From Paracoccus sp. R12_2 (GTDB taxonomy: Bacteria; Pseudomonadota; Alphaproteobacteria; Rhodobacterales; Rhodobacteraceae), in contig NZ_JAGHRA010000016.1 in the NCBI RefSeq assembly GCF_017744015.1, positions 1 to 64,000 on the forward strand: a DNA stretch of 64,000 nucleotides, given 5' to 3'. The position numbers were made by a program, and so were the translations under genes. Shown one piece after another: positions 34,421 to 42,687 of this stretch. The notes beneath the pieces were generated by a model. That model had not been told where the DNA came from. It saw nothing but the letters and a program-made list of their open reading frames with translations, and made no database searches. Position 1 is the stretch's first letter. Each line of letters opens with the position of its first letter.

Positions 34421-35881
34421 ATGATGCAGATGCCTGAACCCGATGCGTCGGTTCTGTCGCGCCGCGAGGCGATCGTCGCGGCACTGCGGGATGCGGTGCC
34501 CGGCGCGGTGATCGACGACCCCGCCGAGACGCGGGTCTATGAATGCGACGCGCTGTCGGCCTATCGCTGCGCGCCGCTGGCGGTCGTGCTGCCGCGCACC
34601 ACCGACGAGGTGTCGCGGCTGATGTCCCTGTGTCATCAGCATGGCGTGCCGGTGGTGCCGCGCGGCGCCGGAACCAGCCTTGCGGGCGGGTCGATGCCCA
34701 CGGCGGACGCGGTGGTGATCGGGCTGGCCCGGATGACCGAGGTGCTGGAGATCGCGCCCGGGGACCGGCTGATCCGCGTGCAGTCGGGGCGCACCAACCT
34801 GTCGGTCTCGGGCGCCGTGGACGGGCAGGGCTTCTTCTACGCGCCCGACCCGTCAAGTCAGCTGGCCTGCGCGATCGGCGGCAATATCGGCATGAATTCC
34901 GGCGGCGCGCATTGCCTGAAATACGGGGTCACGACCAACAACCTTCTGGCCGTCACCATGGTGCTGATGGACGGCACGGTGGTCGAACTGGGCGGGCCGA
35001 TGGGCGAGGCAGGCGGGCTTGACCTTCTGGGCGTGGTCTGCGGGTCCGAGGGTCAGCTTGGCATCGTGACCGAGGCGACGCTGCGGATCCTGCCCAAGCC
35101 GCCTGGCGCGCGACCAGTGCTGATCGCCTTCGACAGTAGCGAAACGGCGGGCGCCTGTGTCGCGGCGATCATCCGCGCCGGTGTGCTGCCGGTCGCCATC
35201 GAATTCATGGACCGGCCCTGCATCCGCGCGACCGAAGCCCATGCCCATGCCGGTTACCCCGATTGCGCCGCCCTGCTGATCGTCGAGGTCGAGGGAACCG
35301 CGCCCGAGATCGATGAACAACTGGCCCTGATCCGCGACATCGCGCAGGGCTTCGATCCCGTCGAGTTCCGCGAAAGCGGGTCCGAGGACGAATCCCGCCG
35401 CATCTGGCTGGGCCGCAAATCGGCCTTCGGCGCGATGGGCCAACTGGGCGACTATATCTGCCTGGACGGCACGATCCCGGTCTCGGCCCTGCCACGGGTG
35501 CTGGCCCGGATCGAGGAACTGTCCCAGGATTACGGCCTGTCGGTCGCCAATGTCTTCCACGCCGGCGACGGCAACATGCACCCGCTGATCATCCATGACG
35601 CGAATACCCCCGGTGATCTGGACCGGGCCGAGGCGCTGGGGGCCGATATCTTGCGCCTTTGCGTCGAGGTGGGCGGATGCCTGACCGGCGAACACGGCGT
35701 CGGCATCGAAAAGCGCGACCTGATGACCGCGCAATACACGCCCGCCGATCTCGAGGCGCAGATGCGGGTCAAGGACGTGTTCGATCCCCGCTGGCTTCTG
35801 AACGCCGCCAAGGTGTTTCCGCTGGACGTGTCGGCCAGCCGACGAAACGCGCGACCGAACAGGGGCCGGGATGCGGCCTGA
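34421..35881 (+). CDS. glcD: Glycolate oxidase, FAD-linked subunit GlcD
   Basis: A 486-residue FAD-binding protein of the VAO family, oxidising glycolate to glyoxylate with electrons passing to the membrane via GlcF. The FAD-binding part contains PRGAGTSLAGGS and GGNIGMNSGG; the C-terminal part has NVFHAGDGNMHPL and CLTGEHGVGIEK. It overlaps glcE by 11 bases, first of a glcDEF operon. Confidence 0.95.
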   Translation: MMQMPEPDASVLSRREAIVAALRDAVPGAVIDDPAETRVYECDALSAYRCAPLAVVLPRTTDEVSRLMSLCHQHGVPVVPRGAGTSLAGGSMPTADAVVIGLARMTEVLEIAPGDRLIRVQSGRTNLSVSGAVDGQGFFYAPDPSSQLACAIGGNIGMNSGGAHCLKYGVTTNNLLAVTMVLMDGTVVELGGPMGEAGGLDLLGVVCGSEGQLGIVTEATLRILPKPPGARPVLIAFDSSETAGACVAAIIRAGVLPVAIEFMDRPCIRATEAHAHAGYPDCAALLIVEVEGTAPEIDEQLALIRDIAQGFDPVEFRESGSEDESRRIWLGRKSAFGAMGQLGDYICLDGTIPVSALPRVLARIEELSQDYGLSVANVFHAGDGNMHPLIIHDANTPGDLDRAEALGADILRLCVEVGGCLTGEHGVGIEKRDLMTAQYTPADLEAQMRVKDVFDPRWLLNAAKVFPLDVSASRRNARPNRGRDAA

Positions 35882-36911
35882 CAGCGAAGCGGCGCTGGCC
35901 GCCTGTATCCGCGACACGCGAGAGCCGCTGTCGATCACCGGCGGGGCCACGCGGCTTTGTCCGGGCGAGGGGCTTGGGACGCGGCTGGACGTGTCGGGCC
36001 TGTCGGGCATCATCCGTTACGAACCCGAGGCGCTGACTCTGGTGGTGCGCGCCGGCACGCCTTTGGAAACCGTGCAGCAGACGCTGGCCGCCGATGGGCA
36101 GATGCTGGGATTCGAGCCTTCGGGACTGCCGGGATCGACGATCGGCGGGGTGATCGCCGCGAACGCATCGGGTCCGCGCCGCGTGCAGGCGGGGGCCGCG
36201 CGCGACGCGTTGATCGGGGTTCGCTTCCTCGACGGCAACGGCGATGCGGTCAGCAATGGCGGGCGGGTGATGAAGAACGTCACCGGCTATGATCTGGTCA
36301 AATTGATGGCCGGCAGCCGGGGCCGTCTGGGCGTGCTGACCGAACTCAGCCTGAAGACCGCGCCGGCCCCGCCGCTGCGCCGCACGTTGTGCATGCCGGG
36401 TCTGGATGCCGCCGCCGCGATCCCGGCCCTGACCGACGCGCTGTCCGGCCCGTTCGAGGTCAGCGGCGCCGCATGGTTGCCCGGTCGCGGCGCGTTGATC
36501 CGGCTTGAGGGGCTGGAAGGCTCGGTCGCGATCCGCATCGCTGCCCTGCGGGACCGGCTTGCCGTGCATGGCGATGTCACCGAGACCGGCGATGACCCCT
36601 GGCATCTTCTTTGCCCAAATACTGATGAAACCGAAGGCGATCTGTGGCGCATCGTCTGCCGACCGTCCGAGGCGCCTGCGATCATCGCCGCGCTTCCCGC
36701 GCCGCTGTCGGTGGATTGGGGCGGCGCGCTGATCCATGTGCAGCTGGAACGCGACCAGATTCCGCGATTGCAGCGCTTTTGGGGTCATGCCCGGCGGATC
36801 GGCGGCAGCGCGGCGATGATCCTCCCCGCCCCCGATCCGGTGACGCACCGGCTGCAGGCGGGGCTGCGGCAGAAATTCGATCCGCGCGGGATCTTTTCGG
36901 GGGGCGACTGA
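35871..36911 (+). CDS. glcE: Glycolate oxidase, FAD-binding subunit GlcE
   Basis: A 346-residue FAD-binding subunit with LSGIIRYEPEALTLVVRAGT at the start of the binding domain, SGLPGSTIGGVIAANASGPR, and NVTGYDLVKL. It is coupled to glcD by an 11-base overlap and to glcF by one base (TGATG). A stretch at 36605-36622 within the gene is an in-frame copy of the REP-like sequence seen between genes elsewhere in the window; it encodes LLCPN in a variable loop. Confidence 0.94.
   Translation: MRPDSEAALAACIRDTREPLSITGGATRLCPGEGLGTRLDVSGLSGIIRYEPEALTLVVRAGTPLETVQQTLAADGQMLGFEPSGLPGSTIGGVIAANASGPRRVQAGAARDALIGVRFLDGNGDAVSNGGRVMKNVTGYDLVKLMAGSRGRLGVLTELSLKTAPAPPLRRTLCMPGLDAAAAIPALTDALSGPFEVSGAAWLPGRGALIRLEGLEGSVAIRIAALRDRLAVHGDVTETGDDPWHLLCPNTDETEGDLWRIVCRPSEAPAIIAALPAPLSVDWGGALIHVQLERDQIPRLQRFWGHARRIGGSAAMILPAPDPVTHRLQAGLRQKFDPRGIFSGGD
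36605..36622. repeat. REP-like core sequence inside glcE
   Basis: TCTTCTTTGCCCAAATAC differs from the intergenic copy at 13283-13300 in one of 18 bases. Here it lies within glcE and is translated. The GC palindrome that follows the intergenic copies is absent. Confidence 0.55.
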
Positions 36912-38212
36912 TGCAGACCAATTTCACACCCGAACAGCTGAAAGACCCGGCCACCGCCAGATCGAACCAGATCCTGCGAACCTGCGTCCATTGCGGGTTC
37001 TGCACCGCGACCTGCCCGACCTATCAGGTTCTGGGCGATGAGCTGGACAGCCCGCGCGGCCGGATCTACCTGATCAAGGACATGCTCGAGGCGGGACGGC
37101 CCGCCGACGAAAAGACCGTGAAACATATCGACCGCTGCCTGTCCTGCTTGGCCTGCATGACGACATGCCCGTCGGGTGTCCATTACATGCATCTGGTCGA
37201 TCACGCGCGCGCGCATATCGAGGCGACCTATCGTCGCCCGTGGCGTGACCGGGCGCTGCGCTGGCTGCTGAAACAGGTGATCCCGCATCCGGGGCGGTTC
37301 CGGCTGGCGCTGGCGGGGGCGAAACTGGCCCGGCCCTTTGCGCGGCTGATGCCCGATGCGCGGTTGCGGGCGATGCTGGCGATGGCGCCGAAAACCATTC
37401 CCCCTGTCAGCCGCAACGATGACGGCCAGACCTTTCCCGCGATCGGCGAACGCCGCGCGCGGGTCGCACTGATGATCGGCTGCGCGCAGCGAGCGCTGAA
37501 CACCGAGATCAACGACGCCACGATCCGCCTGCTGCGCCGCGCGGGTTGCGAGGTCGTGATTCCCGAAAAATTCGGCTGCTGCGGTGCGCTGACCCTGCAT
37601 ATGGGCCAGCAGGACGATGCCAAGACGCGTGCCCGCGACAGCATCGCCCGGCTGTTGGCCGCCGAACGCGACGGGGCGCTGGATGCGATCATCATCAACA
37701 CCTCGGGCTGCGGCACGACTGTCAAGGATTACGGCCATCTGTTCGAAAACGACGACATCGCGGCCGAGGCCGCGCGGGTGTCGGGGCTGACCCGCGATGT
37801 GACCGAGTTCCTTGAGGGGCTGGGCCTGCCCGACCGCGCCCGGACCGAGGGGCAGGGCGCGCGTGTCGCCTATCATTCGGCCTGCTCGCTGCAGCATGGC
37901 CAGCAGATCAAGTCCGCGCCAGGGACCTTGCTGACCCGGGCCGGTTTTCGGATCGTGGAGCCTGCGGACCCGCATCTGTGCTGCGGCTCGGCAGGCACCT
38001 ATAACCTGTTGCAGCCGGAGCTGTCGTCCGAGCTGAAGCGCCGCAAGGTGGCCACGCTGGAGGCGACCTCGCCGCAGATCATCGCGGCGGGCAATATCGG
38101 CTGCATGATGCAGATCGGCGGCGCGACCGATGTGCCAGTGGTGCACACGGTGCAATTGCTGGACTGGGCGACCGGCGGACCACGGCCCGACGGGCTGGGC
38201 GCGATTGCCTGA
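36911..38212 (+). CDS. glcF: Glycolate oxidase, iron-sulfur subunit GlcF
   Basis: A 433-residue protein with two 4Fe-4S motifs, CVHCGFCTATCPTY and CLSCLACMTTCPSG, and two CCG-type domains (CCGALTLHMG, CCGSAGTYN) that bind a further cofactor. It passes electrons from the flavin subunits to the quinone pool. The ATG at 36911 overlaps the glcE stop by one base; the frame is open further upstream inside glcE. Confidence 0.95.
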   Translation: MQTNFTPEQLKDPATARSNQILRTCVHCGFCTATCPTYQVLGDELDSPRGRIYLIKDMLEAGRPADEKTVKHIDRCLSCLACMTTCPSGVHYMHLVDHARAHIEATYRRPWRDRALRWLLKQVIPHPGRFRLALAGAKLARPFARLMPDARLRAMLAMAPKTIPPVSRNDDGQTFPAIGERRARVALMIGCAQRALNTEINDATIRLLRRAGCEVVIPEKFGCCGALTLHMGQQDDAKTRARDSIARLLAAERDGALDAIIINTSGCGTTVKDYGHLFENDDIAAEAARVSGLTRDVTEFLEGLGLPDRARTEGQGARVAYHSACSLQHGQQIKSAPGTLLTRAGFRIVEPADPHLCCGSAGTYNLLQPELSSELKRRKVATLEATSPQIIAAGNIGCMMQIGGATDVPVVHTVQLLDWATGGPRPDGLGAIA

Positions 38213-38232
38213 GATTTGCGCATCGCGCGGGT

Positions 38233-38260
38233 CTTGAACCGCGATAAGCGCTGCCTACAT
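38233..38260 (+). promoter_or_regulatory. Candidate sigma-32 (RpoH) promoter of the Hsp20 gene
   Basis: CTTGAA at 38233-38238 and CCTACAT at 38254-38260 with 15 bases between fit the heat-shock promoter pattern (CTTGAA ... CCYATNT). Transcription from here would give a leader of about 85 bases. Confidence 0.5.
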
Positions 38261-38325
38261 TTTTCCTGCCGGCGGCCATAAAGGCGTCGGAATGCGCCCG
38301 CCCGATGACCGGGGGGCATGACATA

Positions 38326-38352
38326 TGCATCGCTTATGAGAGGATGTGACAC
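38326..38352 (+). promoter_or_regulatory. ROSE-like RNA thermometer hairpin over the Hsp20 ribosome-binding site
   Basis: UGCAUCGCU (38326-38334) can pair with AGGAUGUG (38341-38348) across the loop UAUGAG, with the G of UCGCU bulged. The AGGA so covered is the Shine-Dalgarno site of the ATG at 38353. A U(U/C)GCU strand facing AGGA with a bulged G is the defining feature of ROSE thermometers found before small heat shock genes of alphaproteobacteria. Confidence 0.7.
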
Positions 38353-38805
38353 ATGCGTAACTTTGACCTGACCCCGCTTTATCGTGCCTCGGTCGGCTTT
38401 GACCGTCTGGCCGATGTCGTGGACCGCGCCATGGCGGCCGACGTGTCGGTGCCGACCTATCCCCCCTACAATATCGAGAAGACCGGCGAGGATGCCTATC
38501 GCATCTCGATCGCGGTGGCCGGATTTGCCGCCGATGATCTGAGCGTCGAGGTGCGCGACGGCGCCGTGATCGTCGCCGCCCGCAAGGCTGACGAAGACGA
38601 CAGCCGCAGCTATCTGCATCGCGGCATCGCGACCCGCGCCTTCGAACGCAAGTTCACCTTGGCCGATCACGTCCGCGTGGACGGCGCCAGCCATGTCGAT
38701 GGCATGCTGCATATCGATCTGGTCCGCGAGATCCCCGAGGCGCTGAAACCGCGCCGGATCGAGATCGCCAAGGCTTCGCCCAAGGTGGAAAAGCTGGACG
38801 CCTGA
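38353..38805 (+). CDS. Small heat shock protein, Hsp20/IbpA family
   Basis: A 150-residue alpha-crystallin-type chaperone that holds unfolded proteins during heat stress. The core runs from YNIEKTGEDAYRI to the conserved HRGIATRAFERKFTLADHV; the C-terminal RRIEI is the IxI-like tail. It is apparently controlled twice, by a heat-shock promoter and by the leader hairpin at 38326. Confidence 0.94.
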   Translation: MRNFDLTPLYRASVGFDRLADVVDRAMAADVSVPTYPPYNIEKTGEDAYRISIAVAGFAADDLSVEVRDGAVIVAARKADEDDSRSYLHRGIATRAFERKFTLADHVRVDGASHVDGMLHIDLVREIPEALKPRRIEIAKASPKVEKLDA

Positions 38806-38822
38806 GAATTGCGTCCCGCGAC

Positions 38823-38877
38823 GGCCGGGGGGCCAGCCCCCCGGACCCCCCCGGGGATATGTCGACAAGGAAGAAAG
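38823..38877. repeat. REP-like element, inverted copy of 13283-13328
   Basis: Read on the minus strand this is TCTTCCTTGTCGACATATCC then CCGGGG...TCCGGGGGGC and GCCCCCC, the same order of parts as the element at 13283: T/C-rich head, ATAC/ATAT, CCCCGGGG, TCCGGGGG, then a GC palindrome. It lies between hsp20 and the terminator shared with recR. Confidence 0.5.
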
Positions 38878-38900
38878 GGCTGCACCACGCAGCCCTTTTT
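38874..38900 (+). terminator. Rho-independent terminator after the Hsp20 gene
   Basis: AAAGGGCTGC at 38874-38883 pairs with GCAGCCCTTT at 38889-38898 across ACCAC, ending in a run of T. The hsp20 and recR genes converge here; on the minus strand the stem is followed by TTTCTTCC, so it may also end the dnaX-recR transcript. Confidence 0.85.
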
Positions 38901-39499
38901 CACAGCTTGCGGCGTGCGCGCAGCGCGGCGCTGATCGTGCCGTCGTCGAGATAGTCGAGTTCGCCGCCGATCGGCACGCCCTGGGCCAGGCCGGTGACGG
39001 CGACGCCGCTGCCCTCCAGCACCTCGGCGATGTAATGGGCGGTGGTCTGGCCATCGACGGTGGCGTTCAGGGCCAGGATTACCTCGGTGATGCGTTGGTC
39101 CCGGATCCGGTCGGTCAGGGCGGGGATGCCCAGATCGTCGGGGCCGATTTCGTCAAGTGCCGACAAGGTGCCGCCCAGTACGTGATAGCGGCCGCGAAAC
39201 GCACGGCCACGTTCCAGCGCCCACAGATCGGCCACGTCCTCGACCACGCAGATCTCGCCATTGGCGCGGGCGGGATCGGTGCAGATCGCGCATTCGTCGC
39301 GGTCGGTGATGTTACCGCAGATCAGGCATTCGCGGGAACTGGTCGCGACGCTGCCCAGAAGCTGGGCAAGTTGTGCCATCTGTCCGCCGCGTTTCCGGAT
39401 CAGGGCCAGCACGATGCGGCGGGCCGAGCGCGGGCCCAGGCCGGGCAGTCGGGCCATCAGGGCGATCAGGGCCTGAATATCGTCGCTGCCTTCGGCCAT
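38900..39499 (-). CDS. recR: Recombination mediator protein RecR
   Basis: A 199-residue RecR, which with RecO/RecF loads RecA at gaps. The helix-hairpin-helix is in [16 protein letters not shown], the zinc finger in [16 protein letters not shown], and the Toprim domain begins [14 protein letters not shown]. Last gene of the dnaX-ebfC-recR run. Confidence 0.96.
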   Translation of the reverse strand: MAEGSDDIQALIALMARLPGLGPRSARRIVLALIRKRGGQMAQLAQLLGSVATSSRECLICGNITDRDECAICTDPARANGEICVVEDVADLWALERGRAFRGRYHVLGGTLSALDEIGPDDLGIPALTDRIRDQRITEVILALNATVDGQTTAHYIAEVLEGSGVAVTGLAQGVPIGGELDYLDDGTISAALRARRKL

Positions 39500-39511
39500 G
39501 CGCGGCGGTCG

Positions 39512-39856
39512 TCAGAACGGGAATTTCATGTCGGCGGGCAGGCCCAGATCCTGGGTGATCCGACCCATTTCCGACTGCATCTTGTCCTGCGCGCGGCGCT
39601 GCGCGTCCTTGATCGCGGCAAGGATCAGGTCTTCGACCACCTCTTTTTCCGAGGGCTGGAAGATCGACGGGTCGATATCCAGCGCGGTCAGTTCCCCCTT
39701 GGCGGTGCAGGTCGCCGTGACCAGCCCCGCGCCGGATTCGCCGGTCACGGTCAGTTTTTCCAGATCGGCCTGCATCTGGCCCATCTTGTCCTGCATTTCC
39801 TTGGCGGCCTTCATCATCTTGGCCATGTCGCCAAAGCCGCCCAGACCTTTCATCAT
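39512..39856 (-). CDS. Nucleoid-associated protein, YbaB/EbfC family
   Basis: A 114-residue DNA-binding protein with the usual N-terminal helix rich in Met and Lys (KMMKAAKEMQDKMGQMQ) and the GLVTATCTAKGELTALDID core. The pair of ATGs at 39856/39853 follows dnaX by four bases; a longer in-frame start would lie inside dnaX and is rejected. It sits between dnaX and recR, as in most bacteria. Confidence 0.93.
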   Translation of the reverse strand: MMKGLGGFGDMAKMMKAAKEMQDKMGQMQADLEKLTVTGESGAGLVTATCTAKGELTALDIDPSIFQPSEKEVVEDLILAAIKDAQRRAQDKMQSEMGRITQDLGLPADMKFPF

Positions 39857-39860
39857 CGTC

Positions 39861-41645
39861 TCAATCCTCATCCTCGAACGGATCCCATTCCTCGACTTCG
39901 GCAACGGGACCCTGGGTGTCATGGGGGTTCGCGGCACCATCGGCCGCGATGTCTTGCGCAATCTCGGGATCCGCAGCGATCCGGGTCACGGCCTTCAGCC
40001 GTGCCTGCGGAAACGTGGCCATCACCTGCTGCACGATGGGCAGGTCCAGAGCGCGCCGATGAGCCTCGGCCATCTCGGCCGCGCGCCGCTCGGCGACGGT
40101 CGGGGCACCACCCGAACTGGTGACGCTGACCGCCCAACGCTGGCCCCCGCACCAGCCGCGCAGCCGTTCGCCCAGCTTCTGCGCCAGATCGGCCGGGGCG
40201 TTGCCGCGCGGTTCGAATTCGATCCGGCCGGGGCTGTAGCGGACCAGCGCGACGTGGTTTTCGACCTGCACCAGCAGCAGCATGTCACCCATCCTGCGGA
40301 TCAATTCCAGCACCGAGGCGAAATCCGGGAACGCCGCGAAGGCATCGGGCGAGACGGCCAGCGCGGCCGCGCTGCCGTTCTGCCGGACGCTGACCGTGGG
40401 GGCGCTGCGTGCGGCGCGCGGGGCCTGTTGCTGGTCGTTCGATGCCGCCGGCGTGGCGGCGCGGGTAAAGTCACCCGCAGCCTGAGCCTGCTGGACCTTG
40501 CGGATCAACGCCTCGGGATCGGGCAGATCGGCCACATGGGTCAGCCGGATGATCGCCATTTCCGCCGCCATCATGGCGTTGGGTGCGGCCGAGACTTCGT
40601 CCAGCGCCTTCAGCAGCATCTGCCACAGCCGGGTCAGGACGCGCATCGGCAGGCGGTCGGCCAGATCCTGTCCGCGGGTGCGTTCATCAGGTGAAATCGT
40701 TGGATCTTCAATGGCTTCCGGCGTGATCTTCACAACCGAAACCCAGTGCGTGTTCTCGGCCAGGTCGCGCAGCACGGCGACCGGATCGGCGCCATCGGCA
40801 TATTGCGATTGCAGTTCGGTCAGCGCCGCCGCCGCATCGCCGCGCAGGATCATCTCGAACAGGTCGATGACCCGGCCGCGATCCGCAAGGCCCAGCATCG
40901 CGCGCACCTGGTCGGCGGTGGTCTGCCCCGCGCCATGGCTGATCGCCTGATCCAGAAGGCTGGTGGCATCGCGGGCCGACCCTTCGGCGGCCCGGGTGAT
41001 CAGCGCCAGCGCATCATCGGTGATCTGAGCGCTTTCCGAGGCCGCGATCCGGTTCAGAAGTCCGATCATCACCTCGGGCTCGATCCGGCGCAGGTCGAAT
41101 CGCTGGCAGCGCGACAGGACGGTGACGGGCACCTTGCGGATCTCGGTGGTGGCGAAGATGAACTTCACATGCGGGGGCGGTTCCTCCAGCGTCTTGAGCA
41201 GCGCGTTGAACGCGCTGGTCGACAGCATGTGAACCTCGTCGATGATATAGATCTTGTAGCGCGCGGACGCCGCCCGGTAATGCACGCTTTCGATGATTTC
41301 ACGGATGTCGCCGACGCCCGTGCGGGATGCAGCGTCCATTTCCAGCACGTCGACATGGCGGCCCTCGCTGATTGCGACACAATGTTCGCAGGTGCCGCAA
41401 GGTTCGGTCGTGGGCCCGCCCTGTCCATCGGGTCCGATGCAGTTCATGCCCTTGGCGATGATTCGGGCCGTAGTCGTTTTTCCGGTTCCCCGGATCCCGG
41501 TCATGATGAAGGCCTGCGCGATCCGGTCGGCGGCGAAGGCGTTCTTCAGGGTGCGCACCATCGCATCCTGACCGACCAGATCCGCGAAGGTTTCGGGCCG
41601 GTATTTCCGGGCCAGAACCTGATATGTCTGCTGCTCGTCGCTCAT
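39861..41645 (-). CDS. dnaX: DNA polymerase III subunit gamma/tau
   Basis: A 594-residue clamp-loader ATPase. Walker A is GIRGTGKTTTAR, followed by the zinc-binding CGTCEHC, the DEVH Walker B, and the SRC sensor-1 (VLSRCQRFD). The C-terminal third, after an Ala-rich stretch near residue 400, is the tau part that contacts the polymerase. The gene lies directly upstream of ebfC and recR. The ffs RNA often found near dnaX in this class is not seen here. Confidence 0.96.
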   Translation of the reverse strand: MSDEQQTYQVLARKYRPETFADLVGQDAMVRTLKNAFAADRIAQAFIMTGIRGTGKTTTARIIAKGMNCIGPDGQGGPTTEPCGTCEHCVAISEGRHVDVLEMDAASRTGVGDIREIIESVHYRAASARYKIYIIDEVHMLSTSAFNALLKTLEEPPPHVKFIFATTEIRKVPVTVLSRCQRFDLRRIEPEVMIGLLNRIAASESAQITDDALALITRAAEGSARDATSLLDQAISHGAGQTTADQVRAMLGLADRGRVIDLFEMILRGDAAAALTELQSQYADGADPVAVLRDLAENTHWVSVVKITPEAIEDPTISPDERTRGQDLADRLPMRVLTRLWQMLLKALDEVSAAPNAMMAAEMAIIRLTHVADLPDPEALIRKVQQAQAAGDFTRAATPAASNDQQQAPRAARSAPTVSVRQNGSAAALAVSPDAFAAFPDFASVLELIRRMGDMLLLVQVENHVALVRYSPGRIEFEPRGNAPADLAQKLGERLRGWCGGQRWAVSVTSSGGAPTVAERRAAEMAEAHRRALDLPIVQQVMATFPQARLKAVTRIAADPEIAQDIAADGAANPHDTQGPVAEVEEWDPFEDED

Positions 41646-41703
41646 GCGCCACCCGGGTCTTTGCGCGTCATTCTAGCCATGGTTGGTTGGGCCTACAACC
41701 GGA

Positions 41704-42432
41704 TCACGCGGGGCGTGGTCCCGCGCCGGCATGCATCGCGCGAAACTTCTCCCACGCCTCGTTCAGACGGCGGGTGCGGGCTTCGGCAAGGCGCACGGCC
41801 TCGGGCGGCAGCCCTCGCGCGATGGCGCGGTCGGGATGGGCGTCACGGACAAGATCGCGCCAGCGTTTGCGGGCCTCGGGCAGGGGGGTGTCGATCGGGA
41901 TGCCCAGCACTTCGCAGGGGGGGCAGCCTGCCTTGGGATCGTGGCTGGCGCGGATCGCGGCGATCCGGGCGGGGCTGAGCCCGAAGATGCGGCCGACCTC
42001 GTCCAGGAAGGCGATCTCGGTCTGGTGCATGTCGCCGTCGGCCACCGCGATGATGCACAGCCCCTCTAGCACATCGGCCAACACCGGATCGCCGGCAGGA
42101 AACATCGCGGCGATGCGGCGTGCCCATGCGTCGAATCCCGCCACGTCCTGTCGGGCCAGATCGAAGACGCGGGCCGCGTTCTTTTCCTCGGCGCGCGGGA
42201 TGATGAAGACGCGGCGGAAGGCCGCGACCTCGGCCCGCGCCACGGTGCCGTCGGCCTTGGCCATCTTCGCCCCAAGCGCGATCACCGCAATGGTGAAGGC
42301 GACCGAGCGTTCGGGCGGCGTTGTCGTCCGCTGACGCCCCAGCATCGCGGCCATGCGATCGGCGATGCGCTGCCAGAAGCTGCGGGGCTTCGGCAGGTTC
42401 GGGCAGTCGTATTGTCGCGCGCTGGTGTCCAT
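41704..42432 (-). CDS. TerB and J-domain (DjlA-like) protein
   Basis: A 242-residue cytosolic protein. The N-terminal half is a TerB-type helical domain (IAVIALGAKMAKADGTVAR, with the acidic DG pairs repeated at AVADGDMHQTE). The C-terminal 70 residues are a J domain with an intact HPD (RDAHPDRAIA), which would stimulate DnaK. There is no N-terminal membrane anchor, unlike E. coli DjlA. It is upstream of dnaX on the same strand. Confidence 0.88.
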   Translation of the reverse strand: MDTSARQYDCPNLPKPRSFWQRIADRMAAMLGRQRTTTPPERSVAFTIAVIALGAKMAKADGTVARAEVAAFRRVFIIPRAEEKNAARVFDLARQDVAGFDAWARRIAAMFPAGDPVLADVLEGLCIIAVADGDMHQTEIAFLDEVGRIFGLSPARIAAIRASHDPKAGCPPCEVLGIPIDTPLPEARKRWRDLVRDAHPDRAIARGLPPEAVRLAEARTRRLNEAWEKFRAMHAGAGPRPA

Positions 42433-42588
42433 CGGGTCACGATCCTAACCGGCTTCGTGGCAGGACGATAGGGCGAACTGGCTCGTGGCCAACCCGATCA
42501 TGTTCAGTTGAACACCGAATAGTGCACCTTTTCCCACATCGCTGGTCTGATCCGAGTTCAGGGCGCGTCGTGTTGACGTCACGACCGC

Positions 42589-42627
42589 CAAATCAAACCG
42601 GCCTGCAGCGTCTGCTGCAGGCCGGTT
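42589..42627 (-). terminator. Terminator after clpA
   Basis: A 13-bp perfect stem, AACCGGCCTGCAG (42596-42608) with CTGCAGGCCGGTT (42615-42627), has a six-base loop. On the minus strand it is followed by TTGATTTGG. It lies 60 bases after the clpA stop. There is no T-run on the plus strand. Confidence 0.7.
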
Positions 42628-42687
42628 CGTGTGCCGGGTTACGGTTCCACCAGGACGGCGATGTGCCGTCCTGTCGCCTGAATGACT

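Noticed and set aside
42651..42673. CAGGACGGC/GCCGTCCTG hairpin as a terminator
   Set aside because: No T-run on either strand; the neighbouring stem at 42596-42627 is the better candidate.
42433..42687. SRP RNA (ffs) near dnaX
   Set aside because: The conserved GGAAGCAGCC region is absent on both strands here.
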